Below, one piece after another: positions 12,051 to 24,081 of a DNA stretch of 64,000 nucleotides. The notes beneath the pieces are model-generated. The model did no database searches, had not been told where the DNA came from, and saw only the letters and a program-made list of their open reading frames with translations. The translations under genes were made by a program, and so were the position numbers. Numbering within the stretch: the first letter of the stretch is position 1; each line of letters opens with the position of its first letter. The DNA comes from Gnetum montanum (lineage: Eukaryota > Streptophyta > Gnetopsida > Gnetales > Gnetaceae): contig MNCI01015910.1 in assembly GCA_015680685.1 (NCBI GenBank), positions 851,065 through 915,064 of the forward strand, read 5' to 3'.

Positions 12051-14247
12051 TCAAATGGCCTCAAAACGATGCTTAGAACTCTTGATTTCTAGGTTGAAAT
12101 AGCTTAGAAGCAGCCTTGACTGATGCCCAAACTTACCTAATAGTCTTGTAGCCTCAAACCATGGTACACTAATGCCTAAAACTAGCAAAATCTAACCCCT
12201 TTTGACCTATATTAGCCAAGTTCCACAGTATGTAGCATGTTTTGCTTAATTTGGACTTATAACATGATGCTTTGACTTATTTTTGGCCTTATGTTGCATT
12301 ATTGACCTTGTTGATCCTCTTGTGGTCTTTATGTAGCCTTATATTTTCTTTATTTACCTTATTATAGCCTTATTTACCTTTGTTTACCATTTGATTGGTA
12401 TCAAATGGTGGGTTTGACCTTCCCTAACCACCATTTGACACCATGTGATCATGGCCTGCTATGGCCTTAAACTAGCATCATGGCTCACTATGGCCTGAAA
12501 TTGGCAAATTGTGATTGTTGTTGACCATTTGTAGCCTTATTGCTCATACTTACCTTTGTTTAACCTTTATTTGGTCCTTATTACACTATGTTTGCTTGTT
12601 GTTATTCTATTTATAACCTTGGATGACCTTGTTTACATTAGAATAGCATGGATTTGCATAATTTTATAGCATTTTGGCATTGTTTATTCACTTTTACCAA
12701 GGTTTCACTTAATATGCTTTTGGTTGACATGCATGATTAAAAGTATGAGTACCTAGAAGTATATCATTTTGCCTCAAAGCCTTAATAAATTCCTCTTGTG
12801 ACGCTAACCAAGTTGACCTTATGTACTCAAACATTGAGCCTTGAAACCATTGCACTATATAACCATTACACCCTAATGTAGCCTAATGATCATTAACATT
12901 GAAACTAGAAACATCACGAAGGGTTCCTTAGTCAAAATTCCCAAGATGGTGAGGAGAAAACACATGAAACCAAGTTCCTCACCAGAACTTAAGCCTACTT
13001 GTGACCTTATCAAGCCCTTTCTATGTGACATTGAAGCCATCACATAGCCTTGATTATTTCTAATAGTCACGTGCTTGCTTATAGTATTGTTTATCATTGT
13101 TGATAGGTTGCAATGAATGATTAATGTTGACAACTTTGATGACCTACAATAAATAAGCTTGCATGACATCTTTTTACAATAGAGGGACATCTTTCTATGG
13201 CTTGTCAAGGCCTCAAACTAGCACCATGGCCTACCAAGGCCTTAAGCTAGAAACATGGTCCACTAAGACTTTAAACTGGCACCATGGCCTACTGTGGCCT
13301 TAAATTGGTAGTATGGCCTGCCATGGCCTTAACTAGCAACATTGGTGACTTGGGAAGCTTGGTTTTCTTCATCATTTTACATGGCCTACATGCATTGTAA
13401 TATTATAACATAATTTGTTTGCTTAGTTTTCTTGTACTCTTCGAGTTGTGTTTGCAAGATGAAGCTTGGGGCCATCACAAGGGTGCAGATCATCATGATA
13501 GCAAGTCACCATGTGACCTTGATGTGTAAGATTCAATGAGTTTATCCTATTGTGTCAAGAGTGCTTGTATCATTACCCTCTATCTAGCATCACTCATTGA
13601 GCCTAATCTCGTAGACTAAATATAACCTTCCTTACCTTAAGCAATAATGTTGACCAATGTCTAACACTCATGCATTATAGCCATGTGAGATCTTCTTCAT
13701 CATGCTCCACCATCAAGAATGTTGAATGCAATACATCTCAGTCAATGGGAAAACCAAATTGAACTAGCCTTGGCAAAGAAATCCAATGAAGGCTTCACCC
13801 CACAAAAAAAAAAAACATGGAAAAGCAAGTCCCCAAGAAGCTAGAATAACCTATGAAGACCAAAATAACAAATTAATGACTCCAAACGTGCAAAAGGGAG
13901 GAGCCTAGAGGCCAAAGAAACTTTGGAGCAAGATGTTGGATCCTTAAACATATCTACCAAGTGACCAATATCTCAAAACATGAAGCACCAAAACCAATTG
14001 ATGGACCAACATGGCAGTGTCATAGCCATGATGTCAACACTTGGAAAGGATTGTTAGCCTTTGCAACCATTTCCTTATAACCTCATTTCCATTCCCTCAT
14101 GATAGCCTTATCCCATCATCACAAGCACTCTTCAGCATGGTTTGACATAATTAAGTTAAGCATGAAGAGGGAACATCAATGGTGGATTAGTAGTGGTGTT
14201 TTGTACTCTTTGTTGGTGCCTCTTGGGTCAATCCTCCAGACATCAAC
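12051..14247 (+). other. E1 3' non-coding region with GGCCTTAAACTAGC repeats
   Basis: No gene. Word arrays around 12440-12520 and 13200-13345 repeat ATGGCCTACTATGGCCTTAAACTAGCACC-like units (shown here in short form: GGCCTTAAACTAGC). The intervening sequence is AT-rich with many short CCTTATT phrases (12330-12600). The A-rich stretch near 13806-13817 is a simple run. This corresponds in position to 50.6-51.9 kb of E2, which also has the array. Confidence 0.5.
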
Positions 14248-14260
14248 AAAGAAGGGCCAT
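14248..14260 (+). other. E1 polypurine tract
   Basis: AAAGAAGGGCCAT directly before the 3' LTR start; E2 has AAAGAGGGGCCAA at the same place. This primes plus-strand DNA synthesis. Confidence 0.75.
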
Positions 14261-15762
14261 TGAAACACCACCAAATTTGCATGGTGTAATCAAATTTCAT
14301 CATGTAGCCTTCATCCCATGAAACCAAGGTAAAATTTCATTATAAATATGAAGATTGTAATCCATGAGGGGCAATCTCACATATTTCATACTTTTGGGGC
14401 TTAAAATGCCTCATAAGTGGTCAAGGCCTCATTTCCCAAGTGAAAAAAGTCACATAGTGTCTATACTTGGGCTTGGGAGGGGGGTGGGGTGTGTTGGTGG
14501 GGGGGTTAAAAATGCCTTTTGGAATGAAAAAAATGGCAATTTGATGGGTTTTGTATGGGGTATACACTTTTCTATGCTAGAAACACTTACAGGAAGGTAA
14601 ATCTCACCTATCCCATACGTAGAGGGGTGGGGGCTTCCCCTTCAGCATGGAAACTTTACTCACAGCTTGGAGATTGCATGCCCAATGTGGAGACTACATG
14701 CCTAGTGTGGAGACTTCATGCTCAGTGTGGAGACTACATGCCTAGCATAGAATATCTACCCCAACTTGGAACCCATCCCCCTTAGTGTGGAAGCTTTCCC
14801 CCTCAGCATGGGAGGTTCCCCGCCTTAGTGTGGAAGCCACAAAGACTAGATATCAATACTCCATGCAATCTAGTGTTGATCCAAAATTCCAACATAGAAG
14901 GTTAAAGGCCCCACATATAAGATCTATATCCAACATGGATGTCATCCTTTTGTTACTATTTTTAGTAAATGGAATGGCCATGGGGGTATGATAGTTACTA
15001 TATATGGTAAACCCCCAAAATTTGGCACCTACTCCACTTGAAATGTAGCCAAAATTTGTATCCAATTTGCAACCAAATTATAGCCAATTTGCAGCAAAAA
15101 TTAAGGTCAAAACCCTATAAAAACCAAACCTTAACACCATTTCAAGGTTCCACCTTGTTTGCACTCACACACTTTGGCATTTTTGGCAAGAAGTTTTGCA
15201 TTCAAGAGCTTTGAATACACACAAAGCCTCTTGAATTCCCATTGTGGAACCCCCTCTTGGGGAAATTGCTACCTCCCATAGTAATTGTTACTCCTCTTGT
15301 CATCCCTTTGCAACTTCCTTTGCAACACCCCCTCCCCCTTGTAACATCCCCCTTGTAGATCTAGTGTAAGGAGCAACAGAGGCTTAAAAGCATTGGAAGT
15401 TATGGAGCATTCGGATCATGGAGCAATGGATTTCAAGCCCCCATCGAAGTGAATCCCCTACTACCCCTAGGCACATTTTTGTACACAATCTTTGAACTAT
15501 CTTTATTTTTGGTAAAATAAAGTTCATAGTTTTAGTTTGTGTATGAATTAAATTTGTTATTTATTTATAGTACATTTACATTTTCAGATTTGTAATCATG
15601 CATTTTTATTACCTTATTTGCCCCGTCTAAGTCCCTGGGTGATTTGCTAGATCATCTAGGGCACCTTGAATTCCATTTTTTTGGAGGTCTTGTAGATTCA
15701 GGACTAAAGCTGTTACACTGGGATTTTCTATTTTCCAGCAACTAAATTTTTTAATTGCTAAA
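14261..15762 (+). repeat. E1 3' LTR
   Basis: Starts TGAAACACCACC and ends GCTAAA (degenerate CA), followed by the target duplication AATGA at 15763-15767. Aligns with 3643-5078, including the U3 minisatellite (14640-14835) and TATAAAAA at 15116. Confidence 0.9.
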
Positions 15763-15767
15763 AATGA

Positions 15768-17210
15768 CATAAGGCTTTTAAGGTTGTGATAGAGACTATT
15801 GATAATGAATATAGTTAAATCAACAAATGACATAAGGCTTCCTAGGTAAGGGGTTGCAAGCTTTGTGTTATGGCTTAAAAGCTAAAATAGTGTTTTCAAC
15901 TCCTAAAGAATTTTGAAATACCTCTAGTTGTTAATTATTTAGATGCATAATGGATCCTTATCTATGAGATCTTGAATGTCATCCTTTAGATTCCTATAGT
16001 TATTTGTGTCATGACTAGTAGTCTCATGATAATAGTAGTACTTCTGGTAAGCATACCACTTAGGCATCTCAAGATTACTTTCTTGTCTCTGAGAAGGATT
16101 CATTGATTTGAGTTGAATGAAATAGTAACATGCTATTTCTTGATCATAAACTTGCTTCCTCATAAGATGACCATTCCTAAGAAGATTATTAAGAAGCAGA
16201 AATTACCTCATGGGTATCTTAGTATACTGATATCTATGTCTTTGAGGTCTGTGTTGTTGAGTTGAAGAAGTAGTTGAGGGAATATCTTTTCATTTAATAA
16301 GTTTATTGTTCCTTCTCTTGTTTCACAACATTGTTAGAGTTGTTATTGATTGATAAGACTTAGTCATTGCATTGAATGATAGCTTCTTTAATGCATCTGG
16401 TAGCCAAGAAAATATTATTTAAAGAATGAGGCCTTAAATAAGTCACCCTCTTCTACATGTAGTGAATCATTGCAGCTTAAAAAATGTCTTGTAAGTGGCA
16501 TTCCAGAAAATGATATGGTAATTTAGTTGATGTCGTTATCCATCAAGAAATGAAATTGTTGATGGACTTATTTGGAGCTTTCTTGATAGCTATGAAGGAC
16601 ATGACACTAGTTCTTTTAGGGATATTCAACTTGATGTGTTTAATGAAAGCTAACAATAGTTATTTTAGAGAGGTCATAGAATCATGAGGCAAGGATTTAT
16701 TCCATTCCAAAGCTCTTCCAAAAAGAGAATTAGAGAAACATCTCAACAAAATATGAGGATAAGAGGTAATAAGTATGCATTCATTTCTAAATGTAACCAC
16801 ATGATTCATAGGATCTTCTAGTTCACTGTTGTACTTTGTAAAGGATGGTAGTGAAACTTCCTTAGGAAAAACTAATAAGGAAATAACAGAGCTTATAGGA
16901 TGACTTAGGATTTGATCCAAGGAAATAGAATAAGTTTCTTGCATGATCAATTCCTTAGTTACTTTATCTTCATTACCTTGGATCTACAGCATAACATCAT
17001 TAGGCAATGCTAACAACGACAAATTTGTTTTAGGAAAGTGAGCAATAGGTTGAGCTACAATGGTAGGTGATGATGTCAAAGGAGGATGTATGTATGAAAT
17101 AGATCTTAATGTAATGAAAGTAGGTATTCCTAATAAAATATAATTAGATAGGAATAAAGGAAAAGCTGATGCATTGATAGATTGGAGAATGCTAAATAGT
17201 GGTGGAGTAG
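15768..17210 (-). pseudogene. gag: E0 gag, central and C-terminal part
   Basis: Minus-strand Gag of an old Tat-like element. The piece 16950-16660 reads VSLPSFTKYNSELEDPMNHV and then a capsid-like block with GRALEWNKSLP, parallel to LPHFTKYNGEGDPNAHF and RKALDWYCALP of E2. The piece 16163-15939 holds the variant knuckle YYYYHETTSHDTNNYRNLK followed by DDIQDLIDK; E2 has DDIQRLIDQ and E1 DDLQKMIEY. Many stops. The gene is split: its start lies beyond E4 (25.4-26.1 kb) and its downstream protease lies beyond E1 (2.5-2.9 kb). Confidence 0.75.
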
Positions 17211-17215
17211 CAAAA

Positions 17216-18166
17216 TGATGTAGGAACATCTCTTTTGATTCCCTTGTTCTTTCCTACGTGTGTGTTTTGTAGGTTTTGGGCTCTATGAAGATGTCTTGCT
17301 CAGGAGCTAGGATTACATAGGAGACATCTAGGACATGTAGGAGATATCTCTACAATGAATTGAGTCTTCACAATTAACATCTTAAAAGTGTTGGAGATGT
17401 CTTTCCAGAGAGGAGATATCTTCCAAATAGAGAAGATGTCTAATGAGAAGATGTCTTAGCTAGGAGGAGATGTCTCACTCATGAAAGAGACATTTTTCAC
17501 TTATAGAAGATATCTCTCTTGAAAGTTGTATTTTCATTGGAGATGACCCAAGAAGGTTAGAGATGACCCATACGACTAGGAAAACTTTCCAAATCAATCA
17601 TTCCAAGTTGGAAAATAGCTACAAGAAGGTGGAAAAAGATAGAAATAGTTTGGAAACTTCAAGTTAATATTGTGAAATATTTTCTTAGGTTTTTATCTTA
17701 TTTTCTTAATAAATATGTTGGTGTTTCATGTTTGTACCATGAAGATACAAAGATGAGAATTCATGTAAGTTCATGTGTAAGCTTGGACAAGAGTGTAAGA
17801 GAGAAAATTGAGTAAGTGCATAGAGGTTGCATTTCCAAGGTCAATTGTGTTGTGTATTGACCTATGTGTTCTAGCCTTGCTTGTGTATTGAGATACACGT
17901 TTTGAACTATGGAAGAGATTCTTTATTGGTTGTGTCTTGCATTAAGAACAACCATTGTATGGTTGTAGAGCCTCATGCTCTGTAGTATGGTTTGAGTGAT
18001 TAGAGAGGTTTGGTTGTTTTTTGGGTTGTGAAATCCTATTGTAATATTCTCTTTGAATAAGTAAAGATAGCTAGTTTTATTTTTTTAGCAAATAAATCAT
18101 CTTTTCATAATATTTGGATTTGGTGCTAGAAGGTGATTTTAATATTGGAGTGAATTTACTCTAGCA
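17216..18166 (+). repeat. E4 5' LTR
   Basis: Starts TGATGTAGGAAC, ends CTCTAGCA. Aligns with 24475-25424. Positions 17290-17525 are dense in GGAGATGTCT / AGACATCTC words, often as the near-palindrome GAGATGTCTC. Confidence 0.85.
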
Positions 18167-18170
18167 TTAT

Positions 18171-18182
18171 TGGTATCAAATA
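18171..18182 (+). other. E4 primer-binding site
   Basis: TGGTATCAAATA, four bases after the LTR end. The first nine bases fit the initiator-Met tRNA complement used by chromoviruses; the rest has decayed. Confidence 0.55.
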
Positions 18183-18235
18183 TTTGTTTTGATTGTTGCT
18201 TGGATTTGGTTGAGGATTTTGTTAATCTTAGATGA

Positions 18236-19500
18236 TAACTAAGAAGAAACAAGTGTAATCCCTGAATAGAGACATAAAGAGCATGATGTCTATCTTTTAG
18301 ATATTGGTTGTGTAGATGAAATTAGTGTAAAGGTAGATAGAAATGTTGGTCCTAGCCATATCCAAACATGTAGAGGTGATTATCATGCATGATTAGATGA
18401 AGAAGTTTCACAACTAGGTGAAGATGAAGTAGATGATGAGGAAAGAAAATCTAGTTATGGAAGTGTAGGAACCCATCAATCACAGATTCCAATGGGAGGG
18501 AATTCTATTCCTTAGATGATAATTTCAAGGGCTCAAATAGTGGTAATTACTTCTTCTTTGGGTAAGCTTGATGAGGAGGATGAAGCAAGGCTTGTTAGAC
18601 CATTTTGTAATGCTACTAAACTTCCGTACAATGAGTTGAAAACTTTCAATGATGTAGAGAGCACCACTACTGTTTCAATTTGGTTGAAGATACTTAAGAA
18701 GCACTTTGAGTTGGAATAAGTGCTAGATAACTTAAGGGTACCTATTGCTGAATCTAGGTTAGATGGCATGACTTCTATTTGGCGGAAAAAGAAGTCTCAA
18801 GGTTATGAAAGAAAAAATAGCCAATAGATTAGAGATTGGAATTTGATGAAATACAGGTTGAAAATAAAATGTGAATAGTCTTGTCAAAGGAAAGAGACCA
18901 TTATCAAGTTGAAATTTTTAAGGCAAGGTAATAAGGATGTCAATGAATTCTACATCAAATTTTGTTATCTATTCCATGAAGCTAAGGTAAATTTGGAGGA
19001 ATATGAACATGTTTCAATCTTTTTAGGAGGTCTTAAAATGACATATTAACAAGAGTTATATTTTTATGAGCCAAAAACCCTTAATGAGGCTTATGATTTA
19101 GCACTCAAGGATGAAAAAAAATTAAGTGGATTCAAAAATAAAAGCAAAACAACTTCTAGAGAAAGGAAGAAGGTATCCAAATCTAAGAAGGAATCCTAAT
19201 CTAAAGATAAATATGGTAGCTATGACAAGAAGATTGAAAGGGATGATGAGAAGGATAAAGCCAAGAAGGATCAAGACAAGGAAGACAAGGGTTAAGATAG
19301 TAGCTCATCCAAGATTTAGTGCTTCAAGTGTGGGAAATGGGGACATAAGTAATGGAAATGTCCACTTTACAAGGTAGTCAAGGGTAAAGATGAACAAACC
19401 ATGAAGGTAGAAGAGACATCAAGCCAAGCTATTCTGAGAGGTAATCCTAATGCTCTAAAAATTAAGGAAATTTTTAAATTAAATTCTTGTGCATTCATGA
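18236..19500 (+). pseudogene. gag: E4 gag with CCHC zinc knuckle
   Basis: Nucleocapsid/capsid precursor of the chromovirus. The clean piece 18516-18719 includes LPYNELKTFNDVESTTTV. A capsid-like stretch follows around 18900-19060 (FLRQGNKDVNEFYIKFCYLF). A Lys/Asp-rich linker (19130-19300) leads to a canonical zinc knuckle near 19320-19370, CFKCGKWGHK then a stop, then WKC, i.e. C-x2-C-x4-H-x4-C. That differs from the variant CxxH knuckles of the Tat-like elements here. At least five stops; inactive. Confidence 0.75.
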
Positions 19501-19559
19501 AGAATGTGAATAAATGAGATCATATTGATAGAAAATTGCTATTTCAGATTGGGGATAGT

Positions 19560-19860
19560 TGTTTATTAATGGAAAATAAATTCATGTTTTAAGTGATGAA
19601 GGAGCTCAAGAAAATGTTATTTCTTCTAGGATGGTTTTTAGATTGGGTTTGGTAACTAATTGTCATCTTAGACCTTATAAAGTGCATTGGTTGTTTAGAG
19701 ATTTTTTCCCAAGATGTAAGTGAACAATATACTTTAAGATTTAAAATTGAAGGTTTTTATGATGTTATGGAGTGTGATGTGATTCTAATAGATTATGTTG
19801 ATGTAATTCTTGGTAGCCCTTGGAAATTTAACAATGGTGCTTAGTTTAATGGGGGCAAGA
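19560..19860 (+). pseudogene. E4 protease remnant
   Basis: Reads DEGAQENVISSRMVFRLGL, then LRPYKVHWL and ILGSPWKFNNG. In related plant elements this order is D[S/G]GS..NV, HPRPYKLQWL, LLGRPW. The active-site triplet is DEG here. Stops and a shifted frame break it. Confidence 0.65.
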
Positions 19861-20094
19861 AATGTATGTAGTGTAGCTAGATCTAATGGGCATCATGAGT
19901 TAATTTCAATGATAGTTGAATAAGTGAGGTAGCAAAGCTCACTTAATGCTTCCTTAATACTTCTAGGAGAGAGGAAATACATTAAGGAACATGATGAAAT
20001 AGGTTTTGGTTTTGTTATCATGATAATAGTTACTTATAACCATGATGATGTGTAGGTTAAACTTCCTATAAGTGTGCTAGGCTTGAAGGAGAAA

Positions 20095-20937
20095 TTTTCC
20101 AAGGTATTCAATGGAAATTTGGATGAATTGTCACCAATGAGAAATTTACATCATCAGCTTGATTTTATTCCTAGTGCTACCATTCCAAATGAGAGGGCTT
20201 ACCATATGGCACCAAATTAGATGGCTAAATTGCATAGAAAAATAGATGAGTTGCTTGCAAATGGTTTCGTAAGGGAATTCATTTCACCTTGTGTAGTTCC
20301 CATAGTACTAATGCCAAAGAAGGATATCAATGAATGGAGGATGTGGATTGATTTTAGTGTAGTGAATAGGATAATAGTGAAGTACTAGTTTTCTATTCCA
20401 AGGATGGATGATATCCTTGATGTCATTAATAATGAAAATATTTTTAGTAAAATTGATTTGAAGAGTGGATACCATCAAATTAGAATCAGGATTCGTAATG
20501 AATGAAAGATAGCTTTTAAGACACTTAATGGATAATTTAAGTGTTTGGTAATGTCATTTAACTCAAAATTGCACTTTTTATGTTCATGAGATTGATGCAT
20601 GATGTATTGAAGGAATTAATTGGTAAGTACTGTATGGTCTTTCTTGATGATGTTTTGGTGTATAACTCTAATAAAGAAGACCACATGGATCACTTGTGGA
20701 TGGTATATATTAATTTGCAGGAAGTAGAGTTGGTGATCAATGCGAAGAAAAGTTATTTTTTCAAGAGGAAAATCATATATTTTAGGCATCTGGTTTCTAA
20801 AAACTAGATTTAGATGAAAGCTACCAAGGTGAAGGCTATTAGGGATTGGCCAACTTATAAAAATGTTGGGGAGGTAAGATCATTCCTTGGTTTTGTAGGT
20901 TTTCATATATGATTCATAAAAAATTTTAGTGATATTC
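20095..20937 (+). pseudogene. pol: E4 reverse transcriptase
   Basis: RNA-directed DNA polymerase that copies the element. Visible blocks: ELLANGFVREFISPCVVP, PKKDINEWRMWIDF, NIFSKIDLKSGYHQIRI (first catalytic Asp) and, in the open piece 20580-20807, MVFLDDVLVYN with the catalytic pair at 20640-20651. After that the connection block RSFLGFVGF is cut by the solo LTR at 20938. Frame breaks occur at about 20215, 20387, 20503 and 20535. Confidence 0.85.
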
Positions 20938-21769
20938 TGATGGGACACGATACGTGATATCGCATGGGCCGTGATATCGCATCCCACGCAATATCGCGTC
21001 GTCCCCTGCGATATATGTGATATCGCAGTGTGCTGCCAAGTCTATAAATAAGAGGAAGCTCTTCCTTTGTTTCTCATCTAGATCTAGAACCTTAGTAAAA
21101 CTCTGGTAGTTTTACCTCTCTAGAGATAGAATATTTTCCATCTGCCCATAGTAGGAGCTCCAAAGTGAATGAATCTTTATTCGAGCAAATATTGTACCTG
21201 AACACATGTTTGTGTACTGTAATAAAGACGAACTTCTTGGATAAATCTTGCAGTGCATGGAATAGGCTAAATAGGATTTTATTTAATGTTATTTATTTTT
21301 TACCATTTAATCGCTTTATTAGTTATTAAATCTCTCTCAACCCTTCTCTCCTAGTTAAGTGCCTCAGTACAACCGCTTCGAGCACATGCGTTACGCTTGG
21401 TGATCCTAGAAATGATTAGCATTTGGTAACCAAGGTTGCATTGGTTCAAGGTATGAACGGTAAGTGGGAACGGATGCTGACACTAGGTTAATTAAGACTT
21501 AGATAGTTAGTTAAAGTTAGTAATTGGTCTCTTCACCCTTCACCTTATCAACATAGGAGATAAAACCGAAAAGACATAAACATCATATACCTTAGACTTA
21601 CTTAACCATACAACCGTGACAACTACAAGTAATTTTGGGAAGACAACGAATGATTAACCTTAAGTTTTCCATAAGGCGTGTAGGCACTTAGTCTGTGGAG
21701 TTCGACCAGATCGCACGTGCTACGCTCGTATTCGTATGGTTGAGTGTAGGGGTACCTTGCCAGTCATCA
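20938..21769 (+). repeat. Athila-like solo LTR nested in E4 pol
   Basis: 832 bp starting TGATGGGACACG and ending GTCATCA. It matches the E3 LTR: a GATATCGC-rich start, TATAAATAAGAGG, GTAGGAGCTCC, ATTCGAGCA, AATAAAGACGAACTT, and an end with GAGTTCGACC, GTATTCGTATGG, TGAGTGTAGGGGTACC. Flanks TATTC (20933-20937) and TATTT (21770-21774) look like a target duplication with one change. No internal sequence or primer site follows, so it is a solo LTR left by recombination. It lacks the ~240-bp repeat expansion seen in E3. Confidence 0.85.
21043..21050 (+). promoter_or_regulatory. TATA box of the solo LTR
   Basis: TATAAATA directly after the GATATCGC cluster, in the same context (..TCTATAAATAAGAGG) as the E3 LTR. 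Confidence 0.65.
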
Positions 21770-21774
21770 TATTT

Positions 21775-22260
21775 CATGGCCTATGTTTGCTTGGTTAAAG
21801 AAGAATAAAGATTTCAAGTGAAATAACAAAACCCAAGGGAGCTTGACTTGTTGAAAGAAAAAATTACTAGTGAACTAGTGCTTACAATTCTAAATTTTCA
21901 AAAGCTTTTTCAAGTAGAGGTGAATGCAAGTGGACTTTTCATTGGTGGGAGACTTTCATAAGAAGGTAGGCCTATTGCTTTCTTTTCTAAAAACTTGAAT
22001 GAGTCAGGTAAAAATATAGCGTATATGAGAAGGAGTTATATACTATTCTTCAAGAAATAAGCATTGGAGACATTACTTGTTGTCCAGAAAGTCCACTTTG
22101 CTAATAGATCATAAAGAAATTCAATTTCTAAACTCTCAAAAGTAGTTGAGTGCAAAGCACATGAAGTGGATTGCATAGTTATAGAAGTTTAATTTTGTGT
22201 TGAAGCAAAAAAGTGGAAAAGCCAATGTAGTGGCTAATGCATTGCCTAGGGTGCATGTGA
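21775..22260 (+). pseudogene. pol: E4 RNase H and linker
   Basis: Continues E4 pol after the solo LTR. Reads FQVEVNASGLFIGGRLS (canonical F.[VL].[DT]AS..), RPIAFFSKNLNESGKNIA, then GKANVVANALPR, the C-terminal box of Ty3 RNase H (usually N.vADALSR). The first catalytic Asp is Asn here. Several stops. RNase H removes the RNA template during reverse transcription. Confidence 0.75.
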
Positions 22261-22929
22261 TGAATTTTAGTGTACCTCTTATAGAAGGTATGGATGATTT
22301 TTCTTTTTTGGACAAGCATGATGATGATTTTAAGTAGGCTTGGAGTAGCCTCAAAGAGGCATTGTTGAGTAGGATAGACTGGTGTAAGGACTATCATATT
22401 CAAGATGCATTGTTATTTAAGAATGAAAAGTTATGTATTTCTAATTGTGATTTTAGGAAAAATAATTTTTTTGAAAAACATTGTAGTGGTATGGAAGGTT
22501 ACATGAGTAGGGATAAAACATTGGAACTTATTAGTAGGTACTATTTTTGGCCTAGTATGACAATTGAAGTTTCAAAATTTGTGAAAGAGTATTTGACTTG
22601 TTAGAAGTTGAAAGAAGGTAAAGGAGTAGATGGACACTATATGCCTTTGCCAATTCCCAAGGGTTCATAGGAATGTGTGTCTATGGATTTTATGAATGGT
22701 ATTTCAAAAACCAAATGTGAAAATGATGTAAATTTTGTTGTTATGGATAGGTTCTCTAGGATGGCATACTTCATTCTGTGCAAGAAGGTGAGGGATGCTT
22801 CTGATGTCACAAATTTATTTTTCCAACATGCTGTGAAGTTGCATGGAATCCTTTGAATGATGTGGTTTGGTTGCACTTGAAGAATAAATGGTTAAGGGGT
22901 ATCAACTTCTTAAAATTGAAAGCCAAGAA
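22261..22929 (+). pseudogene. pol: E4 integrase with core deletion
   Basis: The HHCC zinc domain is readable around 22440-22605 (KHCSGMEGYMSRDKTLELIS, YYFWPSM, EYLTC). The start of the catalytic core follows (VSMDFMNGISKT, first Asp). At about 22856, after VKLHG, the sequence jumps to VVWLHLKNKW, a segment just before the GPY/F module. The remainder of the core, including the second Asp and the Glu, is missing. The GPY/F module is then interrupted at 22930 by a solo LTR. Confidence 0.75.
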
Positions 22930-24076
22930 TGAAACACCTCAAAGAAATTTTACATTTTGTATAAAAAGGCTCAAAACCAAGAATTTACATTGTAATTTGA
23001 TGTGTAATATCCTATGACCTTATTCTTGTAGAATTTTAAACATTTCTTCATGTATAGTAATGGAATTTACAACCCACAATGTTGGAATTCCATTTAAGCC
23101 AACTTGTGAAGCCTAAAATTTAAATACATTGCCAAAATTTAACAGAAAACCCAAAAATTTTGGTGGCATACACATTGGAGTTTGGGCCATGAAAATAGTT
23201 CAAATATGTCATAAAATTTGGCAGTAAAACCTAAAAATGTTGGTGGTATATATGTTGGAGTTTGGTCCATGAAAATAGCCCAAAGGTATCATCAAATTTG
23301 TCAAGAAAAGTTTAAAACATTGGTGGTTAATATGTTACACTTTTTGAGTGGTGAAAGTGCCAAATACATTAGTATTCCATGCCCAGAAAGCCATAAATGT
23401 TGGTATATCATATGTTGTAGATTTTGACAATCACAAGATGAAAAAATGTTGCAAAACTTTTCATAAATCATGGTAGAAGTAACCAATAAGAAATCAGGAC
23501 ATTCATAGCCTAGTTAAGCCAAAGTTTGCATCTTTTAAAGGACTTTTGGATCGATTTGCATTTGGTAAAAGTTGAGACTTTCAGAGTAGTGTAGACATCC
23601 AAGAGTCAATGACCATTTTCATCTAGTGCAAAACATCTAGAGTAGAGAGAATTAGTGGCAAGTGATGTTCAGTAGCAGATCAAGTGAAGAAAGACAAGTG
23701 TAGATCTAGTGGCAAAATACACCTTGACGTCTGCATCCGTTTTGAAAGATATTTTTGTATTCTCAAGCTTTCATAGCCCACAATCTATATTTTTTGAATT
23801 TTTCTTTCACAACATTTAATACAAAGTTATAGTTTCTTTATTTTATCATATCATTTTTTGCATCTTTCTATTTTCAGATTTAACATTTGAAACACCTGTG
23901 TGTACATTTTCACTTATTTTCATAGCATCTGATAATAGACCCTCCAAGTCCTCAAGTGATTGAAAATATTATTTGAGGTGCTCATAGGTGCTTTTTGAGG
24001 CCCATGGATCAATGAGGTAAACTATTTTTCTTTGGAATTTTTGGTTCTTCCAACACCAGATTTTCCAGTCGTTACA
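22930..24076 (+). repeat. Tat-like solo LTR nested in E4 integrase
   Basis: 1147 bp, starting TGAAACACCTC and ending GTCGTTACA, the same ends as E1/E2 LTRs. Flanks AAGAA (22925-22929) and AACAA (24077-24081) are a near-perfect 5-bp duplication. Host coding resumes with MRPFKIKTKTND. It has a tandem duplication of ~80 bp (near 23145-23320, TGGTGG[CT]ATA..GGAGTTTGG..CCATGAAAATAG). Overall identity to E1/E2 LTRs is low except at the ends and the AAGTCCTC.AGTGATT block. Confidence 0.75.
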
Positions 24077-24081
24077 AACAA

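Larger units (their letters stand above)
3643..15762 (+). mobile_element. E1: non-autonomous Tat/Ogre-like LTR retrotransposon (gag-protease only)
   Basis: Two LTRs (3643-5078 and 14261-15762) enclose a primer site, decayed gag and protease, a long non-coding region and a polypurine tract. The 5-bp target duplication AATGA is present at 3638-3642 and 15763-15767. The element sits in E0 gag. Gag, the unusual DDG protease, primer site and LTR ends (TGAAACACC.. to ..GCTA[C]A) match E2, so it belongs to the same group. I find no RT, RNase H or integrase in either strand between 9.4 and 14.2 kb; that space holds satellite-like repeats. It would have depended on an E2-type relative for mobility. 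By eye the LTRs differ at about one base in ten. Confidence 0.9.

Noticed and set aside
13806-13817. A12 run as a possible poly(A) tail of a retroposed gene
   Set aside because: No target duplication or upstream coding remnant; an ordinary homopolymer in AT-rich DNA.
17214-17218. AATGA next to the E4 5' LTR as its target duplication
   Set aside because: The match with the E1 duplication is coincidental; CAAAA at 17211-17215 and 25425-25429 fits the true LTR ends TGATG.. and ..TCCA.
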